DNA of 12,878 nucleotides from Bacteroidales bacterium (GCA_029934165.1 JAOZMU010000042.1:1-12878); one strand, 5' to 3'. Positions 1 through 7,300 are shown, counted from the first letter of the stretch. The notes: generated from the letters alone by a model not told the origin. Made by a program: numbers and translations.

Positions 1-80
1 TGGAAAATTAATAATTTTGCTTACGCCTGATTTAGTTTTAGTTAGGAATTTTAACGGCTTACTTCATTAAATTCATTTTA

Positions 81-167
81 CTAAGACTTATTTTTTATGA
101 AACGTTTAAGCTGTAAATTAGCAACTTATGTTAATAAAAAGCGAAAGAACTTTTGTAAGAATACTTA
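81..167. repeat. 87-bp dispersed repeat, copy 1, abutting the ftsZ stop codon
   Basis: This stretch matches 4126-4212 in the same orientation at 81 of 87 positions by hand count, with no gaps. It ends exactly one base before the ftsZ stop codon (168-170). It contains AAACGTTT (100-107). A small stem-loop, GTAAG/CTTAC (155-159/164-168), runs into the stop codon. No open reading frame of note lies in it. The other copy sits inside an element with terminal inverted repeats, so this copy is probably a fragment of the same non-autonomous element. TTAGGAATT at 42-50 may be a decayed left end (weak). Confidence 0.85.
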
Positions 168-1667
168 CTAATCTACTCTGTCATGCAAATAACTATTATT
201 TGAGTTGAGCAAACCACCATCTTTTTTGTCGGAAATAGAGTAGTTAGAAACTTTATTTTCCTTCGATGGCTGATTGTTATTTGGGTTTATGCCTTTGCGT
301 TTGAAAGCTGGCTCGTTTTCCAGTTTGTCAATATCCTTCAAATAGTTTGCCCGATTTTCTTTATTTAATGTTTCCACTCGGCTAATCTGCGGCGATTCTT
401 GATTTAACGTTATGTTTTCAATGCTGTCATCAGACTCCAATTCTGGCGAAACAGTATCGACAGAAAAAATCGTAGTATCTTCGCCAACTTCAGGCATTTG
501 CAAACTTTCATCTTCGTTAGAGAACGAAAAAATGTCGTTATTGTCAGTAATTAAATTTTGCTTGTCGATGTTTCTTGTGTCATCAACTTCAAACTCAATT
601 TCTTTTACACGTTTTTTATTTGTCGCTATTGGTTTATCTTCCAGTTTATGGATTGTCTTTTTCTTCTCTTTTTGATTGAAGACTTCTGGAATTATATCTG
701 TCTCAAAACCAGTTGCTATAACGGTTACACTAATTTTATCGCCAAGATTTTCATCGGTGTTATTTCCCCAAATTAAATCGGCAGTAAATCCAGCAGACTC
801 TTGTACAAAATCGTTTATTTGCCCGATTTCGTCCATCGTTGCTTCTTCGTGTCCAGATGAAATATTTAGCAAGATATTTTTCGCGCCACGAATGTCGTTG
901 TTGTTGAGTAGTGGCGAATTTAGTGCCATTTGGACAGCAATCAGTGCGCGGTCATCTCCCGTTGCATACCCCTGCCCCATCAGTGCTACTCCGCTGTTTG
1001 TCATTACGGTTTGCACATCGGCAAAGTCAACGTTTAGGTGTCCGTGTATTGTGATAATTTCTGCAATTCCTTTTGCTGCAACGGTTAAAATATTATCTGC
1101 CTTTGAGAAAGCATCAGATATTTTTAGGTCGCCATATATTTCGCGCAACTTCTCGTTGTTTATAACAAGAAGAGAATCAACATGTTTGCTTAGTTCCGTA
1201 ATTCCTTCCGAAGCCTGTTTAAGCCGTCGTTGCCCTTCGAACCGAAACGGCAAAGTAACGATTGCAACTGTTAGCATTCCAAGGTCTTTCGTCGCTTTTG
1301 CAATCACAGGTGCCGAACCAGTTCCTGTTCCACCACCCATTCCTGCGGTGATGAAAACCATTTTTGTTTGGCTGCCAAGCGCAGATATTACATCTTCGAG
1401 GTTTTCGTTTGTTGCCTTTCTCCCAATGTCTGGTTTGTTGCCAGCACCTCGTCCGTCTGTAAGGTCTGGTCCGAGCTGTACTCGTAACGGAACTGGGCTA
1501 TTGGACAGAGCTTGAGCATCTGTGTTGCAAATAATAAAATTTACATCTTGAATACCTTGATGAAACATGTGATTGACAGCATTGCTTCCGCCACCACCAA
1601 CGCCAAGAACTTTTATTATTGAGCTATTATTTTGTGGTAAATCAAAAGGCATTAATTCGTCTGACAT
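168..1667 (-). CDS. ftsZ: Cell division protein FtsZ
   Basis: FtsZ is the tubulin-like GTPase that polymerises into the cytoplasmic Z ring and recruits the divisome. The 499-residue product has the N-terminal glycine-rich loop GVGGGGSNAV (22-31), the tubulin signature GGGTGTG (111-117) and the T7 synergy loop NVDFAD (212-217) that completes GTP hydrolysis in the next subunit. The core ends near residue 325. A charged, Asp/Glu/Lys/Asn-rich linker follows, then EPAFKRKGI (452-460), which resembles the FtsA-binding C-terminal peptide, then about 39 more residues ending NNSYLHDRVD; from memory, Bacteroidales FtsZ proteins have a similar tail. The ATG at 1667 starts directly before the conserved N-terminus. 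There is no Shine-Dalgarno, as is normal in Bacteroidota. ftsA/ftsQ, its usual upstream partners, are absent: 878 non-coding bases lie upstream. The stop codon abuts an 87-bp repeat. Confidence 0.98.
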   Translation of the reverse strand: MSDELMPFDLPQNNSSIIKVLGVGGGGSNAVNHMFHQGIQDVNFIICNTDAQALSNSPVPLRVQLGPDLTDGRGAGNKPDIGRKATNENLEDVISALGSQTKMVFITAGMGGGTGTGSAPVIAKATKDLGMLTVAIVTLPFRFEGQRRLKQASEGITELSKHVDSLLVINNEKLREIYGDLKISDAFSKADNILTVAAKGIAEIITIHGHLNVDFADVQTVMTNSGVALMGQGYATGDDRALIAVQMALNSPLLNNNDIRGAKNILLNISSGHEEATMDEIGQINDFVQESAGFTADLIWGNNTDENLGDKISVTVIATGFETDIIPEVFNQKEKKKTIHKLEDKPIATNKKRVKEIEFEVDDTRNIDKQNLITDNNDIFSFSNEDESLQMPEVGEDTTIFSVDTVSPELESDDSIENITLNQESPQISRVETLNKENRANYLKDIDKLENEPAFKRKGINPNNNQPSKENKVSNYSISDKKDGGLLNSNNSYLHDRVD

Positions 1668-1728
1668 AGTTTTCAGGTTTATGGGGTTATTTTTTTAACG
1701 AATTTGTGTCGTGTTGCATCGGCGCATG

Positions 1729-1746
1729 CTCAAAAAATATTTTGAG
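1729..1746 (-). promoter_or_regulatory. Stem-loop in the ftsZ leader
   Basis: CTCAAAA (1729-1735) and TTTTGAG (1740-1746) form a perfect 7-bp inverted repeat around a 4-base loop. It would lie inside the ftsZ 5' untranslated region, 62-79 bases before the start codon. The stem is AT-rich and has no following T-run on the minus strand, so it is not a terminator. A regulatory or mRNA-stability role is inference only. Confidence 0.4.
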
Positions 1747-1778
1747 TGGCGTGGAGTTGTTGAATCGAAAAAGAGATT

Positions 1779-1830
1779 CTATGCCTGTGCATAGTCTTAC
1801 AAAAGTAATAATTTTTTTTCTAAATTAAAA
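1779..1830 (-). promoter_or_regulatory. Candidate ftsZ promoter with a hairpin at the predicted transcript start
   Basis: Read on the minus strand, TACTTTTG (1800-1807) matches the Bacteroidota -7 box TAnnTTTG exactly. The -33 region (about 1826-1830) is T-rich (TTTTA) and lacks the G of TTTG, so that half is weak. Transcription would begin near 1794-1796. That is the edge of a perfect 6-bp stem-loop, CTATGC/GCATAG (1779-1784/1789-1794), so the mRNA would start in a hairpin and carry a leader of about 127 bases. The consensus is established; its use here is inference. Confidence 0.5.
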
Positions 1831-1847
1831 TAATTCTAATTATACCT

Positions 1848-1980
1848 TAAATCCGCAAGTCTTTTTGTAAGTAATTGAATTTCAATGATTAAAATCTATT
1901 TTATTTCATCTGTTTAGGTTAAACAAAATAGATACAAATACTTAAAAGTAAAAGGATTACAAAAAGACATTTTGGATTTA
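1848..1980. repeat. 133-bp imperfect palindrome (hairpin-forming element)
   Basis: Nested inverted repeats share one centre. Outermost are TAAATCC (1848-1854) and GGATTTA (1974-1980). Next are GTCTTTTTGTAA (1859-1870) and its exact complement TTACAAAAAGAC (1957-1968). Then come ATCTATTTT (1894-1902) and AAAATAGAT (1925-1933), and GTTTA/TAAAC (1912-1916/1920-1924) around a 3-base loop. Arms this regular are unlikely in plain AT-rich spacer. It has no ORF. It resembles a small non-autonomous mobile element (MITE-like) or a structured intergenic repeat; no target duplication was identified. Confidence 0.6.
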
Positions 1981-2062
1981 CTGATTATAACGGTTTTTGT
2001 TGAAATTACAATTTGTTGAATTTTAATTTATTATGTCGCAAATAATTTATTCAAAATTATAA

Positions 2063-2160
2063 AAATCCGTGTTAATTTGTTAAATCTGTGTTATTCGTGT
2101 TCTTATCATCGCAAAAATTAGAACACAAATAACACGTATTAGACTGATTTTCACGGATTT
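2063..2160. repeat. 98-bp inverted-repeat element with 40-bp arms
   Basis: The 40-base arm at 2063-2102 (starting AAATCCGTG, ending GTGTTC) pairs with the arm at 2121-2160 (starting GAACAC, ending CACGGATTT) at 31 of 40 positions by hand count, around an 18-base loop. The best-conserved blocks are the outer nine bases and the inner GTGTTATT-GTGTTC section. This ATCCGTGTTA-type palindrome resembles intergenic repeats I recall from other Bacteroidota genomes, but I cannot verify that here. It has no coding content. Confidence 0.65.
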
Positions 2161-2317
2161 ATATTTTTTCGACAAAAAAGCGGTAGAATAAGGAAAATTA
2201 CAAAAAGGAAAAAGTAAGTCTGGTTAACGTATCGGTTTAATTTGATTCATCGCAGGACGATAGTAAAATAGCCGAAAATTATTGCTACAAGCATAGATAG
2301 TTTTCTCATGTCTAAAT

Positions 2318-2551
2318 TTTTGTGTAAGTGTAAATTACTAATTCAATAAAACAACATCGTTGTTACACCTACAAATCAAAATAAAATGAAACCACCAAAT
2401 AATTCGGGAATTATTTTTCCATTATTTTTGTGCGTAGGGGCACGCCCTTGTGGCTGCCCAATATTTACAAATTCTACAATATGGCAACCAGAATAGGGCA
2501 ACCACAATAGGGCAACCACAATAGGGCAACCACAAGGGTTTGCCCCTACAT
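2318..2551. repeat. Composite intergenic repeat, copy A (3' flank of the lipoprotein gene)
   Basis: This is one of two direct copies; the other is 3738-3949. The first 53 bases (2318-2370) are identical to 3738-3790 and contain ACAAC-ATC-GTTGT (2351-2363). A small palindrome, AAATAATT-CGGG-AATTATTT (2397-2416), follows. Then come two 26-bp inverted arms, GTAGGGGC... (2434-2459) and ...GCCCCTAC (2524-2549). Between and overlapping the arms are 14-bp tandem units (2479-2534). The right arm overlaps the last codons of the lipoprotein gene. There is no ORF. Non-autonomous mobile or recombinogenic intergenic repeat; mechanism unknown. Confidence 0.85.
2479..2534. repeat. 14-bp tandem repeat, four units
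   Basis: The unit atagggcaaccaca occurs three times perfectly (2493-2506, 2507-2520, 2521-2534), preceded by a degenerate unit with two mismatches (2479-2492). The last unit runs into the right arm of composite repeat copy A. The equivalent array in copy B has only two units (3905-3932), so the array appears to vary in length. There are no spacers between units, so this is not a CRISPR. Confidence 0.85.
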
Positions 2552-3658
2552 TTCTTTCAACTCGAAAAGTTCAAATTTTAGGTAATCTTCGTCAAAATCA
2601 GGGTTTTTGATGTGGTTTGTAGAGATGTATAAACCTTCGGGGGCGACGAAGTGCATATATGAAATGTATGTGTTTTCGGGGAAAAGAGTTTCGCCAATTA
2701 CGTTGAGGTCTTTGTCGAGAACTATAATAGAAAATTGTTTTTTAAATCGTGCTGCTTCAAAAATTGTTTCACCTTCATTAAAGATATGTTCGAGTAGAAA
2801 AAAACGATAAAATACATTTCTATACTTGTCATATACAATTTTCCCGTACATTGCTTTGCGTCCTTCATCAATAGTAAGGGCTTTTTTTTGCATTAAATTT
2901 TCTGGTGCGTATTTACTTTTTGCCGGTTTTTTGGTGTGCTTATTTTCTTGTTTCTTGTCGTATTGATATATGTAATTACTAAATGTAAAAGAATAAATAT
3001 AGGAACTATCATAAAGTTCTCTATACCAAGTATATTGATAGGATTTTATATCTGGCGAACAATATTCTTCTGGAACACGAAATTTGCATATCGACGTAGA
3101 ATAATCAATTAGAGAAATATCTGCTGACAAAGCAATTTTTGTAACATCAGAGCAATCATTCACAGGTGTAAGCCAGCGCAAAGTATAGTTTATTTGTTCA
3201 TGAGAAATACGGAAAGATGGACTTAAGCTTGGCGCAGTATAAACATTGTCAACAACAAGTCCATCAAATGTTTTAACCAGTTTTCCCTTCCAATTAATTA
3301 ACGCAAAATTAAATTGGCTTGTTGCAATACCTATTAAAGTGTCATTTATGGCAGAAAATTTTATCATTCTTCCTTTTGGGTATCCTGATTCTCCTTTGGG
3401 AATAACTATTTCGTCAATTTGCTTCGCCTCTTTAATATCAAAAACAGCTATAGAATTTTTAGCTTTATTCAAATATGTTAGCAATCCCTTATCCTCAATT
3501 TCTATGTATTGCATCGCACCTACAGAGGGAGTTTTTTTCTCTAATTTAATTTCAAGACGATTGTTAGTTTTACTTAGCTTAAAAGTCTGTTGCTCCTTAT
3601 TAGTACAAGAACCAAGGCATAAAAACACTACGCATAAAAAACTGTAAATAATTTTCAT
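2546..3658 (-). CDS. Predicted lipoprotein, DUF4221-like, probable beta-propeller
   Basis: The 370-residue product opens with a short basic, hydrophobic signal peptide ending in the lipobox LGSC. Cys18 would be acylated, and Thr-Asn-Lys after it allows outer-membrane sorting. The mature part is strand-rich, with spaced blocks such as SIAVFDIK (about 70-77), FALINWKGKLVKTF (about 118-131) and FSIIVLDKDLNVIGETLFP near 310. This is typical of the Bacteroidota 'DUF4221 / 6-bladed beta-propeller' lipoproteins of unknown function; BF3164-type lipoproteins are the main alternative. No catalytic residues are recognisable. The ATG at 3658 places the signal peptide correctly. A stem-loop lies 23 bases upstream. 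The TAG stop codon lies in the end of repeat copy A, and direct repeat copies flank the gene on both sides. No partner gene is adjacent. Confidence 0.8.
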   Translation of the reverse strand: MKIIYSFLCVVFLCLGSCTNKEQQTFKLSKTNNRLEIKLEKKTPSVGAMQYIEIEDKGLLTYLNKAKNSIAVFDIKEAKQIDEIVIPKGESGYPKGRMIKFSAINDTLIGIATSQFNFALINWKGKLVKTFDGLVVDNVYTAPSLSPSFRISHEQINYTLRWLTPVNDCSDVTKIALSADISLIDYSTSICKFRVPEEYCSPDIKSYQYTWYRELYDSSYIYSFTFSNYIYQYDKKQENKHTKKPAKSKYAPENLMQKKALTIDEGRKAMYGKIVYDKYRNVFYRFFLLEHIFNEGETIFEAARFKKQFSIIVLDKDLNVIGETLFPENTYISYMHFVAPEGLYISTNHIKNPDFDEDYLKFELFELKEM

Positions 3659-3681
3659 AATAATTATTTTTCATAAAATTA

Positions 3682-3707
3682 GGTGTTGCTTTTTCACGAG
3701 CAACACC
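3682..3707 (-). promoter_or_regulatory. Strong stem-loop just upstream of the lipoprotein gene
   Basis: GGTGTTGCT (3682-3690) and AGCAACACC (3699-3707) form a perfect 9-bp stem with an 8-base loop. It ends 23 bases before the lipoprotein start codon. On the minus strand it is followed by TAATTTTATG, a poor T-run, so it could be a weak terminator left from a lost upstream gene, or a leader hairpin of the lipoprotein mRNA. The sequence does not decide between these. Confidence 0.5.
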
Positions 3708-3737
3708 CAATTAATCAATATTAATTAATGTGCTAAC

Positions 3738-3949
3738 TTTTGTGTAAGTGTAAATTACTAATTCAATAAAACAACATCGTTGTTACACCTGCAAATAAAG
3801 ATTTTAAAAAATGAAACCACCAAATAATTCGGGAATTATTTTTTATTTATTTTTGTGCGTAGGGGCAACGCCCTTGTGGCTGCCCAATTAAACAATTCGT
3901 TTCAATAGGGCAACCAGAATAGGGCAACCACAAGGGTTTGCCCCTACAT
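3738..3949. repeat. Composite intergenic repeat, copy B (5' flank of the lipoprotein gene)
   Basis: Direct copy of 2318-2551. Bases 3738-3790 are identical to 2318-2370. The AAATAATT-CGGG-AATTATTT palindrome and the inverted arms GTAGGGGC... (3859-3885) and ...GCCCCTAC (3922-3947) are all present in the same order. It is shorter mainly because the 14-bp tandem array has two units (3905-3932) rather than four. Both copies share the bases AT just beyond the right arm. Confidence 0.85.
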
Positions 3950-4015
3950 AACGGTGTTGGTATGATTATCAAATAGTTACAGGGCTATTTTGAAATAAAC
4001 AAAATCAAATTTCAC

Positions 4016-4229
4016 TTAGGCAATTCACAATATATATCAAAAAATGCGATAATATCGGGAATATTTGAGTGTTTTTTGAATTGTTAAATCTTAAAATACC
4101 TGCGTGCAAATTGGCTAATTAAGGTCTAAGACCTATTTTTTATGAAACGTTTAAGCTGTGAATTAACAACTTAGGTTAATAAAAAGCGTAAGAACTTTTG
4201 TAAGAGTACTTATATTGTGAATTGCCTAA
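4016..4229. mobile_element. 214-bp MITE-like element with 19-bp perfect terminal inverted repeats
   Basis: TTAGGCAATTCACAATATA at 4016-4034 is exactly the reverse complement of 4211-4229. Pairing stops abruptly on both sides, which is how transposon ends look. The interior has no ORF and carries the palindrome GGTC-TAA-GACC (4123-4133) and the 87-bp repeat that also lies next to ftsZ (81-167). A TA near each end (4017-4018, 4227-4228) could be a target duplication, but this is unproven. The inverted-repeat length is seen directly; mobility is inference. Confidence 0.65.
4126..4212. repeat. 87-bp dispersed repeat, copy 2
   Basis: Matches 81-167 at 81 of 87 positions in the same orientation. 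It begins inside the GGTC-TAA-GACC palindrome and overlaps the first two bases of the right 19-bp terminal repeat, so it forms the right-hand interior of the 4016-4229 element. The two copies bracket ftsZ and the lipoprotein gene, about 4 kb apart. Confidence 0.85.
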
Positions 4230-4252
4230 CGTTTTTCAGGTTTATAAACTAT

Positions 4253-4283
4253 AAAAAAAAATGCCCCGAAAATATCGGGGCAT
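4253..4283 (-). terminator. Rho-independent terminator of infB
   Basis: On the minus strand, a perfect 9-bp stem (ATGCCCCGA at 4261-4269 with TCGGGGCAT at 4275-4283) and a 5-base loop are followed by a run of nine T residues (A-run on the plus strand, 4253-4261, its first base shared with the stem). It lies about 70 bases after the infB stop codon and closes the rimP-nusA-infB transcript. Confidence 0.9.
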
Positions 4284-4350
4284 TCTTGATAAATGAAATG
4301 TGTTTTATTTTATTGATATTCAAATGAATAGCAACTCTGAAAAGTGTTTA

Positions 4351-7300
4351 TTACAGCGTTTGTCGGATTTCGACTTCTTCGTATGCTTCGATTACATCGC
4401 TTACTTTAATGTCATTAAATCTGTCAATGTTAAGCCCACACTCAAATCCGCGAGTAACTTCTTTTACATCGTCTTTGAAACGCTTGAGAGAGCCTAAGTC
4501 TCCTGTGTAAACAACAATACCATCTCGGATAATGCGTACTTTCGATTTCCTTGAAATTTTACCATCTCTAACAATACAACCAGCAACAGTACCAATTTTA
4601 GAAATTTTAAATGTCTCAATGATTTCAAGCGTAGCCACAACTTTTTCTTTTATTTCTGGCGAAAGCATACCCTCCATAGCATCTTTTACTTCTGCCAAAG
4701 CATCGTAAATGATTGAATATAATCTTATATCAATTCCTTCTGTTTCGGCTAATTTGCGCGCACCTAATGATGGACGTACTTGGAAGCCGAGTACAATGGC
4801 ATTAGAGGCTGTGGCAAGCATAATATCAGATTCTGATATTTGACCTACTGCCTTGTGAATGATATTCACCTGAATTCCTTTTGTCGATAATTTGATTAGC
4901 GAGTCCGAAAGGGCTTCGATTGAACCATCAACATCACCTTTGAGAACGATGTTCAATTCTTGGAAGTTTCCGATTGCAATACGACGACCAATTTCATCAA
5001 GTGTAATATGTTTACGTGTGTGCATACTTTGTTCGCGTTGTAATTGTTCGCGTTTGTTTGCAATCTCTCTTGCCTCACGTTCAGATTCCATCACATTGAA
5101 GTTATCGCCAGCTTGCGGTGCGCCACTAAGTCCGAGAATTAATGCTGGTTCGCCTGGTCCAACACTCTTAATACGCTGATTACGTTCATTGTACATCGCT
5201 TTTACGCGACCTGTATGGCTACCCGCTAAAACGATGTCGCCAATATTTAACGACCCGTTCTTGACTAAAATAGTCATAACATAACCTCTACCTTTGTCAA
5301 GTGTCGATTCGACAACTGTACCAGAAGCGCGTCGCTCTGGGTTTGCTTTTAGCTCAAGCATTTCGGCTTCAAGTAATACTTTCTCAAGAAGCTCGTCAAC
5401 AAATTTTCCGTGTTTCGCCGAAATGTCTTGCGACTGGTATTTTCCGCCCCAATCTTCAACGAGGAAATTCATGTTTGCTAATTTTTCTTTTATTTTATCA
5501 GGGTTAGCTCCCTGTTTGTCTATTTTATTTATCGCAAAAACAATTGGCACACCTGCTGCTTTAGCATGGTTTATTGCTTCAATTGTTTGAGGCATAACAT
5601 TATCGTCAGATGCCACAACAATAATGGCAACGTCTGTAACCTGCGCACCACGCGCACGCATTGCTGTAAAGGCTTCGTGTCCGGGTGTATCAAGGAATGT
5701 AATGTTTCTTCCACCAGATAAGCTAACGTTGTATGCACCAATATGTTGCGTAATACCACCTGCTTCTCCAGCAATAACATTTGTTTTTCGGATATGGTCG
5801 AGAAGCGATGTTTTACCGTGGTCAACGTGTCCCATAACTGTAACAATCGGCGCACGCGATTTTAGTTTTGTTTCATCAACCTCCTCTTCGTCATCTTTGA
5901 TTGCCTCTTGTAATTCTACACTTACAAACTCAACTTCGTACTTAAATTCGTCTGCTACAAGAGAAATTGTCTCAGCATCAAGACGTTGATTGATACCAAC
6001 AAGTAATCCAAGACTCATACAGGCATCAATAACATCGGTCGCGACTAAATCCATCATTGCGGCTAGTTCGCTGACAGAGACAAATTCGGTAACTTTCAAA
6101 ATATTCTTTTCAAGTTCGAGCTTTTGCATCTCTTCTTGTTGCTTCTTGCTGACCAAGTCGCGTTTTGCTCTACGGTATTTTGAAGTTTTTGTCTTCGATT
6201 TCGATGTCAAACGTGCCAAAGTTTCTTTGACTTGCTTTTGTACATCCTCTTCGCTAACTTCCTTTTTTATAGGTTTACGAACACGTTTTGTTTTATCAAA
6301 CCGGCGTTTGTTATCAGTTCTTTTGTTATCAGAGGTTCGTGGTTTATTGCTACCTGGTCCTCGGTTTGATGTATTTGTATTTGTGTTAGTATTAGGTTTG
6401 TTAGCCTTGTTGGCAGTATTTTGTCCGTCTTTCGTATTTTTTGTTATACGTTTACGTTTTTTCTTCTTGTTACGATTTTTCTTATCACTAGACGAAGCTA
6501 CCGGTTTTTTCTTTTTCTCGGGCAGGTCAATTTTTCCAACTACTGTGGGACCAGATAATTTTTGTACTGCCGTTTTGAAAATCTCTATTTTGGGTTCTTC
6601 CTTAACAGGTTTTTCTGTAGGATTTTTTACTGTTGTTTTATTGACAGGGTTTTTTACCGAAACTTTAGGCGACTGAGGTTTATCATGATGAGTTTTCTTC
6701 CTTTTACGGTCATAGTCCGCTTTGTCTTTTGCTCTCTTAGACTTTTTAGGAGGACGCGTTTTCTCATTTATAGTATTAAGGTCTATCTTTCCGACAATCT
6801 TAACGTTTTCTTTGTTTTTCTTGTCCTTCTCTTTGTTATCCTGTGTCTTAGGAGTATCCTTTGTTGGAGGTGTAGCTTTCTTTGTTACAACTTTCTTTTC
6901 AACCTTTTTGACAGGTTTTTTCGAGTGTTTGTTGTCAGCCTTCTTATGCTTTTTCTCTGTTTCCTTGATTGCCGTTTTTTTATCATTAGTTTCGGTAATA
7001 GTCTTATCATTAACGATTTTTTCGGTCGAAACAATTTCCTTTTTCTTCGCAGGAGCTTTTTCAGGCTGTTTTTTGACTACATTGGTTGGCTTTTCCTTCG
7101 CAGGCGTAGGCTCTGACTTGGTTGGCTTTTTCGTTACCTTCTCTGGTACTTTTTTCTTTGGAGGAGTATCCAAGACCGCTTCTTTTTTATCTAAATCTAT
7201 CTTCCCGACAATTTTAAATTTAGACTTTTTGTCCTCTACTTGAGGCTCTTTTGCTACTGGTGGTTTCGCCGTTTTTGTCTTACTTCCTAAATCTTTAATT

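Larger units (their letters stand above)
1668..2545. other. 878-bp non-coding region upstream of ftsZ
   Basis: No credible coding sequence was seen on either strand. Going away from ftsZ it holds the ftsZ leader with two small stem-loops (1729-1746, 1779-1794), a promoter-like site (1800-1807), a 133-bp imperfect palindrome (1848-1980), a second long palindrome (2063-2160), a featureless AT-rich stretch (2161-2317) and composite repeat copy A (2318-2551). I found no recognisable transposase remnant. The ftsA/ftsQ genes that normally precede ftsZ are not here. Confidence 0.8.
3659..4350. other. 692-bp non-coding region between infB and the lipoprotein gene
   Basis: No credible gene on either strand. 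From the infB side it holds the infB 3' end and terminator (4253-4283), an element bounded by 19-bp inverted repeats (4016-4229) that carries the second 87-bp repeat, composite repeat copy B (3738-3949), and a strong stem-loop (3682-3707) just before the lipoprotein gene. No good Bacteroidota promoter box was found for the lipoprotein gene: the nearest, TAATATTG at 3716-3723, has one mismatch and no -33 partner. Confidence 0.8.

Noticed and set aside
1..80. Possible gene or terminator downstream of ftsZ at the window edge
   Set aside because: No frame of useful length and no hairpin followed by a T-run; the region is cut by the window edge.
676..1515. 279-codon plus-strand frame opposite ftsZ
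   Set aside because: It lies wholly within the highly conserved FtsZ core on the other strand and its translation shows no recognisable domain.
2479..2534. Short repeats considered as a CRISPR array
   Set aside because: The 14-bp units are directly adjacent with no spacers, and no cas genes are present.
4016..4229. 19-bp inverted repeats considered as a large terminator or riboswitch of infB
   Set aside because: infB already has a clean terminator at 4253-4283, and the 176-bp separation with abrupt ends fits transposon termini better.
5990..7243. Long plus-strand open frames opposite infB (228, 184 and 173 codons)
   Set aside because: They are shadows of the Lys-rich IF2 linker: reverse complements of AAA/AAG codons give Phe/Leu-rich pseudo-proteins. 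No promoter or family motif supports them.
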